Assembly: GCA_030042885.1 (NCBI GenBank)
Contig: JASHYW010000496.1
Coordinates: forward strand, 1-6,853
DNA length: 6,853 nucleotides
Direction: 5' to 3'
Source of the DNA: Streptosporangiaceae bacterium
GTDB lineage: Bacteria > Actinomycetota > Actinomycetes > Streptosporangiales > Streptosporangiaceae
A program made the translations under genes and the position numbers. Below, piece after piece: positions 1 to 4,723 of the stretch; the stretch's first letter is position 1, and each line of letters starts with the position of its first letter. The notes below the pieces were generated by a model. The model ran no database searches. It worked only from the letters and a program-made list of their open reading frames with translations, and was not told where the DNA came from.

Positions 1-2
1 TG

Positions 3-50
3 GCCAACGCCATCCGCGTCGGCGACCACCTGCTCGACCGGATGAGCTGA
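3..50 (+). CDS. C-terminal tail of an unidentified protein (5' end outside window)
   Basis: Fifteen codons and a TGA stop at 48-50 remain of a gene that enters from the left edge; the residues read ANAIRVGDHLLDRMS. All 15 sense codons end in G or C, which is what a real gene shows in this genome. The other two forward frames give arginine/proline- or serine/threonine-rich peptides without that bias. The fragment is too short to assign a family, and I do not recognise it. The next gene lies 170 bp downstream on the same strand, so a shared transcript is possible but not shown. Confidence 0.6.
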   Translation, partial: ANAIRVGDHLLDRMS

Positions 51-210
51 GCCGGTTTCCGGCGGCTGCCATCAGCATTCACCCCGACCGGATGAGGTGC
101 GCCCTTCCAGGATCGGGCAGTGTGGTAAAACTCTGACCAGCACCAGACGAGAGCACATCAGCGAAACGACCATCGTGGGGGCGCCATCCGCGCTGCCCAC
201 CGGATCCGGC

Positions 211-218
211 GGAGGTGA
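211..218 (+). promoter_or_regulatory. Ribosome binding site that fixes the start of the membrane protein gene at 221
   Basis: GGAGGTGA matches the anti-Shine-Dalgarno sequence over eight bases. Its GGAGG core ends five bases before the GTG at 221. A GTG at 215 is in the same frame but overlaps the GGAGG core, so it cannot be served by this site. The start at 221 is therefore preferred. Confidence 0.75.
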
Positions 219-220
219 CC

Positions 221-1624
221 GTGTCTGCCGTCGAAGGCGAGCCGGGCCCGGGCGTCGAGCACTCTGAGCTTAGCGAGGACGAGCGGGCTGAGCTGGAACG
301 TCTTCGTGCCGAGACCGCTGAGGTCCACCACCAGGGGAACGGTGAGGCGGGTAAGGGCAAGGCTCGGCGGCACCTCAGCTGGCGAGCCCCGGTATCCATC
401 GTGCTCATCGTCCTCGGCTGCATCCTCGCCCCGGTCGCGGTGATCGGCAGCTGGGCCAGCCTCGAGGTCTCCAACACCAACCGGTACGTGGCGACCGTCG
501 AACCGCTGATCCACGACCCGGCCATCCAGAACTACCTGACGGCTCAGATCACCGGCCAGGTCACCAGCCGCCTTAACGTAACCGGAGTCGTCAATTCAGC
601 CTCGGCCCAGCTCAACAGCAAGGGACTGACCCGGATCGGCTCGCTGCTCAGCCAGTTCGGCCCGCAGATCGCCAGCGCGGTCAACAGCTTCGTATACAGC
701 ACCGTGCACTCGATCGTATCCAGCCCGCAGTTCGCCACGATCTGGGTGTCGGTCAACAGGATCACGCACGCGCAATTGGTCAAGGTGCTCTCCGGCCAGG
801 GCAGCTCGTCGGTCAGCATCAGGAACGGCCAGGTCGTCATCAACCTCGGCCCCTTCATCACCGCGGCCAAGCAGGATCTGATCGCGCACGGGTTCAAGCT
901 GGCCAGCAATATCCCGCCGGTCAGCCCGACCCTGGCGCTGTTCCAGGCCAAGGACCTCGACAAGGCTCAGAAGCTCTACCGGCTGGTCACAGCGGGCAGG
1001 ATCGTGCTGATTATCCTGGCGCTGCTCTTCCTCGCCGCCGGAGTGTGGGTGGCGCGGCATCATCGGCGGGCCCTGATCGGAGCCGGGCTCGGCCTGGCCG
1101 CGTCCATGCTGATCCTTGGCATCGGCTTGAACATCGGGCGCGGTATCTACCTCAGCAGCATCCCCAGCACGTTCCCCAGCGATGCGGCTTCCGCCGCGTA
1201 CGACGCGCTGCTTCATTTCCTACGGGAAACCCTCCGCGTCGTGCTGGTGGTCGGGCTGGTCGTGGCCATCGGGGCGTTCTTCACCGGGCCCTCTCGCGCG
1301 GCGGTCCAGACCCGTTCGGCGCTCAGGGCGGGGCCGGAGTGGATCCGGCACTACGGCGAGCGCCGGGGCGTTTCCACCGGCCCGGTCGGCCAGTGGACGT
1401 ACCTGCACCGCAGGGGCCTGCGGATCGGGGCGGTTGCGCTGTTCGCCCTGATATTCGTCTTCTGGGGTGAGCCCACCGTGCTGGTCGTCATCGTGCTTGT
1501 CATTCTCCTGCTGGTGGTCCTCGGGCTGATCGAGCTGATCGGCAGGCCCATCGCCGAGCCTGAGTCCACGAGCCAGGCGCCTGAGTCCGCGAGCCAGACA
1601 TCTGAGTCCGCCACCCAGACCTGA
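221..1624 (+). CDS. Actinobacterial multi-pass integral membrane protein of unknown function
   Basis: This 467-residue protein has no recognisable enzymatic motif. An acidic, charged N-terminus (about 15-35, likely a short helix or coiled coil) and a basic stretch (46-55) precede a first membrane segment at about 55-80. A long polar domain (about 81-256) follows; the basic stretch before it suggests it lies outside the cytoplasm. Further hydrophobic segments lie near 258-278, 283-305, 337-356, 399-415 and 417-440. The start of the polar domain, with NRYVATVEPL and a nearby DPAIQ, resembles a family of Streptomyces-type membrane proteins that I know only as uncharacterised. The C-terminus carries three tandem seven-residue repeats of PES-x-SQ type (447-467). 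The GTG start at 221 follows a near-ideal ribosome binding site. The gene may be monocistronic, since 280 bp separate it from the next gene. Membrane location is confident; function is unknown. Confidence 0.85.
   Translation: MSAVEGEPGPGVEHSELSEDERAELERLRAETAEVHHQGNGEAGKGKARRHLSWRAPVSIVLIVLGCILAPVAVIGSWASLEVSNTNRYVATVEPLIHDPAIQNYLTAQITGQVTSRLNVTGVVNSASAQLNSKGLTRIGSLLSQFGPQIASAVNSFVYSTVHSIVSSPQFATIWVSVNRITHAQLVKVLSGQGSSSVSIRNGQVVINLGPFITAAKQDLIAHGFKLASNIPPVSPTLALFQAKDLDKAQKLYRLVTAGRIVLIILALLFLAAGVWVARHHRRALIGAGLGLAASMLILGIGLNIGRGIYLSSIPSTFPSDAASAAYDALLHFLRETLRVVLVVGLVVAIGAFFTGPSRAAVQTRSALRAGPEWIRHYGERRGVSTGPVGQWTYLHRRGLRIGAVALFALIFVFWGEPTVLVVIVLVILLLVVLGLIELIGRPIAEPESTSQAPESASQTSESATQT
1559..1621 (+). 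repeat. Three tandem 21-bp repeats at the 3' end of the membrane protein gene
   Basis: Units run 1559-1579, 1580-1600 and 1601-1621, directly before the TGA. They encode PESTSQA, PESASQT and SESATQT. The period is a multiple of three, so copy-number change would keep the frame and only lengthen or shorten a hydrophilic C-terminal tail. The units differ by several substitutions, so the array is not freshly expanded. Confidence 0.8.
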
Positions 1625-1661
1625 CGGGCGAAAGGCCGATCGTGAGAACACCCATATCCAG

Positions 1662-1683
1662 ATACGCATCATCCGCGGCGTAT
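1662..1683 (+). terminator. Weak candidate hairpin downstream of the membrane protein gene
   Basis: ATACGC (1662-1667) and GCGTAT (1678-1683) form a six-base-pair stem with a ten-base loop, 37 bases after the stop codon. A competing stem ATCAT (1668-1672) / ATGAT (1682-1686) overlaps it. No T-run follows, so this is at best a weak terminator of the kind common in high-GC bacteria. Confidence 0.25.
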
Positions 1684-1806
1684 GATCTTGCCGCGTTCGG
1701 GTGAAACGGTATCGTGCCGGCCGGCAGACTGGACGCGCTGGCCGGATCCAGGCCCGCGCCGACGGGCTAGCCACGGTCCTGCGTGAGCCGGGTCCACAGC
1801 CTTATA

Positions 1807-1824
1807 TCACCCCGTGACGGGTGA
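1807..1824. promoter_or_regulatory. Operator-like imperfect palindrome upstream of the CMD-like gene
   Basis: TCACCCCGTGACGGGTGA has six-base arms (TCACCC / GGGTGA) around CGTGAC. An overlapping direct repeat of GTGACG lies at 1814-1819 and 1821-1826. It sits about 80 bases before the start codon, a plausible place for a repressor or activator site. It could equally be an RNA hairpin or chance symmetry; no regulator is encoded in this window. Confidence 0.3.
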
Positions 1825-1904
1825 CGCGGTACACGCCCGGCAAACGCCATCGTTGACCTAGTGATACAGCTTCCTGGTCATGCTGGGAGGGAAAGGATCC
1901 TGAC

Positions 1905-2273
1905 ATGGATGTGCCAACCAAGGTAGATGTCGCCGAAGCCACCAGCGGGGCACTGGCCTCTCTGGCCATGGGCGACCCGGACAGCCTGGCCGCAGGCCTG
2001 GAGCTCCGCGCAGACTGGCAGGCCCGGAGCGGCCTCGACGCACGCAGCTTCGCCCTCGTGAAGGTCGCCGCCCTCATCGCGCTCGACGCTCCGCCGGCCT
2101 CGTACCTGTGGCAGGTGGCCAACGCGCTGGATGCGGGGGCTACCCCAGAAGACATTTTCGGCGTGCTGATCGCCATCGCGCCGCAGGTCGGCGGACCCAG
2201 GCTGGTGGCGGCCGCACCCGAGATCATGGTCGCTCTCGGCCTGAGCCTTCCCGAGGGGTTCGACGGGGCGTAG
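1905..2273 (+). CDS. Carboxymuconolactone decarboxylase (CMD/AhpD-fold)-like small protein
   Basis: This 122-residue, probably cytoplasmic protein has an all-helical CMD-like pattern from about 44 to 112. A helix with RSFALVKVAALIAL leads to ASYLWQVANALDAG, then TPEDIFGVLIAIAPQVGGP, the usual G-x-(T/S)-x-E/D-x-I turn and G-G-P stretch of the family. Length fits a single-domain CMD protein. It contains no cysteine and no histidine, so the CxxC pair of AhpD-type peroxidase partners and the histidine often seen in the family's active-site helix are both absent; the equivalent site here appears to be S-Y-L-W. It is thus unlikely to work as a classical CMD decarboxylase or AhpD thiol reductase. 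The ATG is preceded by AAAGGA at 1892-1897, seven bases upstream. The SHOCT gene begins 36 bp downstream, and the two are probably one transcript. Family assignment is by pattern only. Confidence 0.75.
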   Translation: MDVPTKVDVAEATSGALASLAMGDPDSLAAGLELRADWQARSGLDARSFALVKVAALIALDAPPASYLWQVANALDAGATPEDIFGVLIAIAPQVGGPRLVAAAPEIMVALGLSLPEGFDGA

Positions 2274-2296
2274 AAGCAGGCCCGGCAGAGCGAGAA

Positions 2297-2305
2297 TAAG
2301 GAGGT
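2297..2305 (+). promoter_or_regulatory. Very strong ribosome binding site of the SHOCT gene
   Basis: TAAGGAGGT is an essentially complete match to the anti-Shine-Dalgarno sequence, with five bases between GGAGG and the ATG at 2310. It fixes the start and suggests the SHOCT protein is translated more efficiently than most neighbours. Confidence 0.7.
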
Positions 2306-2309
2306 AGCG

Positions 2310-2645
2310 ATGTTCCGACGGCGCCCGTTGATGCGTGCGGCCGTGGTAGGCGGCGGCGCGTACATGGCGGGGAAGCATGTGGCCAACCGTCAGGCAGAGC
2401 AGGCAGAGTATGAGGCGGACCAGGACGCGCGCATCAGCGCTCTGGAGCAGCAGCAGGCAGGAGGCGAGCCGCCTCAGTATCAGCAGCCGCCGCCTCAGTA
2501 TCAGCAGGCACCCGCACCACCCCCGGCCCCGGCAGCATCGTCGAGCATGGTTGACCAGCTGAACCAGCTTGCGGCGCTGCATGAGCAGGGCGTGCTGAGC
2601 GACGACGAATTCGCCGCCGCCAAGGCCAAGCTGTTCGGGACCTGA
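2310..2645 (+). CDS. SHOCT-domain protein with Pro/Gln-rich linker
   Basis: This 111-residue protein ends in a SHOCT (short C-terminal) domain at about 80-109. Its marks are hydrophobic leucines in LNQLAALHEQG, then VLSDDEF and AAKAKLF. SHOCT domains are small two-helix modules that usually sit at the C-terminus of membrane or secreted proteins; their role is poorly understood and oligomerisation or tethering is often proposed. The N-terminus has RRRP and a short glycine-rich hydrophobic patch (about 10-21), too short for a sure membrane span. A charged helical stretch (about 26-50) and a Pro/Gln/Ala-rich linker (about 52-77) follow, the linker holding two copies of PPQYQQ. It lies 36 bp after the CMD-like gene on the same strand and converges on the YihY gene. 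Domain call is confident; function is unknown. Confidence 0.85.
   Translation: MFRRRPLMRAAVVGGGAYMAGKHVANRQAEQAEYEADQDARISALEQQQAGGEPPQYQQPPPQYQQAPAPPPAPAASSSMVDQLNQLAALHEQGVLSDDEFAAAKAKLFGT
2469..2507 (+). repeat. Perfect 18-bp direct repeat inside the SHOCT gene linker
   Basis: CCGCCTCAGTATCAGCAG occurs at 2469-2486 and again at 2490-2507, a 21-bp period. Both copies are identical and in frame, encoding PPQYQQ twice. Perfect identity at synonymous positions points to recent duplication by slippage. Confidence 0.85.
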
Positions 2646-2653
2646 GCCGGCAA

Positions 2654-2693
2654 ACCGAGCTTCTCCGGCGCGGCACGGCATCGCGTGCTCGGT
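2654..2693. terminator. Two-tier hairpin between convergent genes, likely bidirectional terminator
   Basis: ACCGAGC (2654-2660) pairs perfectly with GCTCGGT (2687-2693). The 26-base loop can form an inner CGCG/CGCG stem (2669-2672 with 2682-2685). The structure fills nearly all of the gap between the SHOCT stop (2645) and the YihY stop (2697), so it lies at the 3' end of both transcripts. There is no T-run on either side, as is common for terminators of high-GC actinomycetes. Confidence 0.5.
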
Positions 2694-2696
2694 ACC

Positions 2697-3722
2697 TCAT
2701 CGCGTGCCGTCGAGGGGATCCTCGTCGGCGGCTTCGGTGAACCGTGCGGTGACTTCTTGCTCCGGACGGCGCACTTCCATCTGCGCCAGCCGGCTGAACA
2801 CCGCCCGGTCGGCCCGCGTCAGCGGAGGCTGAGTCACCGAACGGGGCCACAGGTGGTAGCGGTGCACCACGTTGATCTCCGCTGCCCAGAGAAACAGCTG
2901 TGAGCCGAGGTACATCCAGGACAGCAGGGTGATGACCACGGCGAAAACGCCGTAGGTGGGGCTGGCGTGCGCCAGCCCCCGGGTGACGTACCAGGTCCCG
3001 ATCAGCTGCAGGACTTCCCAGAACACCGTGGCGATGATCGCTCCGGCCGCGACATCCCGGACCCGCAGCGGCTCCGCGGTGAGCACCATGAAGGCGAGCA
3101 GGAACAGCCCGAGGTTTATCAGGATGGAGGCGGCCACGAGCAGCATCGTCGGGGTATGGCCATGGACGATCGCGGTGGCGAACACGGCCAGCGCGGTCGA
3201 GGATACCGCGGCCAGCCCGAGCAGGCCGATCACCCCGAGGGTGCGGGCGTATCGCGTCCAGATGCTTGGCCAGTGAACGAACGGGATGTTCCAGACGGTG
3301 TTCATCGCGTTCTGCGCGGCGAAACCGAGCCCCAGGGCGCCGTAGAGGGTCCCGATGATGCCGATCACCAGCGCCACCGAGTTTCCCTCAAGCGGATGCA
3401 CCTGCGAGCGGAGCTGGTCACCGATGACCGGGATCTTACCGAGCGCACCGCTGATCAGCTGCTCGCGGAGCGCCGGGTCGCCGGACAGCGCGTAGCCGAG
3501 GATGGTGGCCAGCAGCAGGAGCAGCGGGAAGAGGGCGAACAGGCCGTAGTAGGCCATCAGGGCGGCTTTGCCGCCCGCCTGGTCGTTGCCGAACTTCTGC
3601 GCTACCGCCCACGGGAAGGCGAGCATGGCATGGCGCTGCTGGAACCGGTCCGCGCGGCGGACCTGCCGCTCTATCCAGCCGATCTGCCGCGACTTGCCGC
3701 CCGAACCATCAGTGGTGTCCAC
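2697..3722 (-). CDS. YihY/BrkB family inner-membrane protein (often misnamed ribonuclease BN)
   Basis: This 341-residue protein spans the membrane about six times (near 53-80, 115-137, 161-186, 193-215, 222-245 and 257-283). Family marks are ALMAYYGLFALFPLLLLLAT in the first span, NTVWNIP at 141-147, and in the last part SPTYGVFAVVITLLSWMYLG followed by WAAEIN. A charged cytoplasmic-type tail follows from about 290. Family members are conserved but functionally unresolved; the old RNase BN label is a known misannotation, and transport roles are only suggested. The start is uncertain. The GTG at 3722 is the first start codon in frame after an upstream TAG, but it has only a weak ribosome binding site. 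A good site instead serves an out-of-frame ATG at 3744. It lies 64 bp downstream of the lipoprotein-like gene on the same strand and could share its transcript. Confidence 0.88.
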   Translation of the reverse strand: MDTTDGSGGKSRQIGWIERQVRRADRFQQRHAMLAFPWAVAQKFGNDQAGGKAALMAYYGLFALFPLLLLLATILGYALSGDPALREQLISGALGKIPVIGDQLRSQVHPLEGNSVALVIGIIGTLYGALGLGFAAQNAMNTVWNIPFVHWPSIWTRYARTLGVIGLLGLAAVSSTALAVFATAIVHGHTPTMLLVAASILINLGLFLLAFMVLTAEPLRVRDVAAGAIIATVFWEVLQLIGTWYVTRGLAHASPTYGVFAVVITLLSWMYLGSQLFLWAAEINVVHRYHLWPRSVTQPPLTRADRAVFSRLAQMEVRRPEQEVTARFTEAADEDPLDGTR

Positions 3723-3744
3723 TGGCCCAGGCTGTTCCCGACAT
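3709..3744 (-). CDS. Possible 11-residue leader ORF overlapping the YihY start
   Basis: An ATG at 3744 has AGGAG at 3753-3757 with eight bases between, a better initiation signal than the YihY GTG at 3722. It encodes MSGTAWASGHH and stops with TGA at 3711-3709, inside the first codons of the YihY gene. A ribosome ending here could re-start on the nearby GTG, giving translational coupling. The alternative is that a single-base error or frameshift separates the true ATG from the YihY frame. No conservation can be judged from one sequence. Confidence 0.3.
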   Translation of the reverse strand: MSGTAWASGHH

Positions 3745-3786
3745 GTTCTTCTCTCCTAAGGAGCGCTATCCGTTCCCCTGGTCAGG

Positions 3787-4581
3787 CTAGGGATATTCCC
3801 CGCCAGGGGCGCGAAGCGCGCGGAGGGACGCCTCGAAGGCGGACAACCGGCCGCGGACGACTTCGGCCTGCATCGGGCTCACGCCACCTGGAGCCCGCTC
3901 AGCGTCCATGGCCGAGCGGACAGCGTGCAGTGAAGTGAGCGTGTCGCCGATCCTGGCCCGGGTGCCGTCGTCCGGCGCCGACTCGCGCAGTGCGTACAGC
4001 GTCTGCGCGAGATCATCGGCACGCCGCTGGATGTCAGCCCACCGGGCGCCCGCGTCGGCGGCTGCGATCGCGCCTGGCCCTTCCGCCACAGCCATCGCGT
4101 CGTGGAGGGCCGAGCCCTTCGAGTAGGCGTCGACGAGCCTCGATTGCCATCCAGCAGCCTTCGCCGAGCGGCGGCGGGCTGCGGAGACTATCCAGGCGAT
4201 CAGGCCTACGAGTACCACGGCCCCCAGCAGTATCCATAGCCAGAGAAGGTTGCTACTAGACGGAGCGGCCGGCGTGGCCGAGACGCTCGAAGGCGAGGCT
4301 GACGGCGACGCCGGCGCGGTGACGGTCACGGTAGTCGCAGGAGCGGTGGTAGTCACCGTCACGGTGGGACTGGCCGGGGCGGTCACGCTCGGGCTGGCCG
4401 GGGCGGTCACGGTGGGACTGGCCGGGGTGGTCGCGGTGGGACCGGCCGAACCGGACCGGCTGGTCAAGCTGCTGATCCCGCTCGAGACGCTGCTCCCGAT
4501 GCTGCTCGAGCATCCGGCCGCCAGGCACGCGACCAGCAGAATGGCCGCGGCAAGGAAGAGGCTCTTGGTGGAACGGCGCAT
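3787..4581 (-). CDS. Lipoprotein-like protein with Ser/Thr/Pro stalk, one membrane helix and a cytoplasmic helical domain
   Basis: This 264-residue protein starts with a basic, hydrophobic signal (1-23) ending in LVACLAAGC, so Cys19 (L-V-A-C) or Cys24 (A-A-G-C) could be the lipidated residue. A serine-rich part and an Ala/Ser/Thr/Pro/Val stalk (about 25-110) follow, built partly from (A/T)PASP-x-VT repeats. A strong membrane helix comes next at about 112-133, then RRR, and an alanine-rich helical domain (about 140-260) with no recognised motif. By the positive-inside rule the stalk is outside and the C-terminal domain inside. The start at 4581 has AAGGGAG at 4586-4592 just upstream. An in-frame extension to 4668 exists but lacks a binding site, and would bury the signal peptide. 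I do not recognise a family. It lies between two membrane protein genes on the same strand. Confidence 0.8.
   Translation of the reverse strand: MRRSTKSLFLAAAILLVACLAAGCSSSIGSSVSSGISSLTSRSGSAGPTATTPASPTVTAPASPSVTAPASPTVTVTTTAPATTVTVTAPASPSASPSSVSATPAAPSSSNLLWLWILLGAVVLVGLIAWIVSAARRRSAKAAGWQSRLVDAYSKGSALHDAMAVAEGPGAIAAADAGARWADIQRRADDLAQTLYALRESAPDDGTRARIGDTLTSLHAVRSAMDAERAPGGVSPMQAEVVRGRLSAFEASLRALRAPGGEYP
4363..4447 (-). repeat. About 3.5 tandem 24-bp repeats coding for a Thr/Pro/Ser/Val stalk
   Basis: Units lie at 4363-4386, 4387-4410 and 4411-4434, with a partial unit at 4435-4447. On the coding strand each gives the eight-residue motif (A/T)PASP(T/S)VT. The first and third units are nearly identical, and the second differs mainly at its left end. 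The period keeps the frame, so the extracellular stalk could vary in length between strains. Confidence 0.85.
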
Positions 4582-4679
4582 GCTACTCCCTTCCGCCTTG
4601 TTCATGGCACGCCGGTGGACCCCGGGTACCGTGGTCATGATCCCGCCGGTCGGCCCTCCTGGCCTCATCCGTTATGGAC

Positions 4680-4705
4680 GACCTTGCGGCCAGTACCGCG
4701 AGGTC
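4680..4705 (-). terminator. Hairpin between the two upstream minus-strand genes
   Basis: GACCTTGCGG (4680-4689) and CCGCGAGGTC (4696-4705) form a ten-position stem with a six-base loop. In minus-strand RNA nine positions pair and one is a C-A mismatch; in plus-strand RNA that position becomes a U-G wobble, so pairing is complete. It begins 18 bases after the stop of the membrane protein gene at 4724 and lies 98 bases before the lipoprotein start. It may terminate or attenuate transcription between them. No T-run follows in either direction. Confidence 0.45.
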
Positions 4706-4723
4706 CCCGGCTCGGATTCGACC

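Larger units (their letters stand above)
1625..1904. other. Intergenic region, 280 bp, no gene seen
   Basis: Only very short open frames occur here (for example 20 codons from a GTG at 1642 and 18 codons from a GTG at 1713), and neither has a ribosome binding site or a family signature. The stretch holds a weak hairpin (1662-1683), a GC-rich imperfect inverted repeat near 1717-1745, and an operator-like palindrome (1807-1824). It presumably carries the promoter of the CMD-like gene. A TTGACC at 1853-1858 could be a -35 element, but no convincing -10 follows at the right distance. Confidence 0.6.

Noticed and set aside
126..131. TAAAAC as a -10 element for the first membrane protein gene
   Set aside because: No recognisable -35 element lies 16-18 bases upstream, and a single weak hexamer is not enough.
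596..1216. Minus-strand open frame of 206 codons inside the first membrane protein gene
   Set aside because: Its composition is typical of an antisense shadow in high-GC DNA (Arg, Asp, Gly, Gln-rich), and the plus strand encodes a coherent membrane protein with a strong start.
1853..1881. TTGACC as a -35 element for the CMD-like gene
   Set aside because: At 17-19 bases downstream there is no acceptable -10 hexamer, so a full promoter cannot be supported.
2967..3938. Plus-strand open frame of 323 codons
   Set aside because: It is a shadow of the YihY gene and part of the lipoprotein-like gene, rich in Arg/Gly/Gln/Glu with no family features, whereas the minus strand gives clear membrane-protein patterns.
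4582..4668. N-terminal extension of the lipoprotein-like protein to an ATG at 4668 or 4605
   Set aside because: Neither upstream start has a ribosome binding site, and both would place extra residues before a well-formed signal peptide that has its own site.
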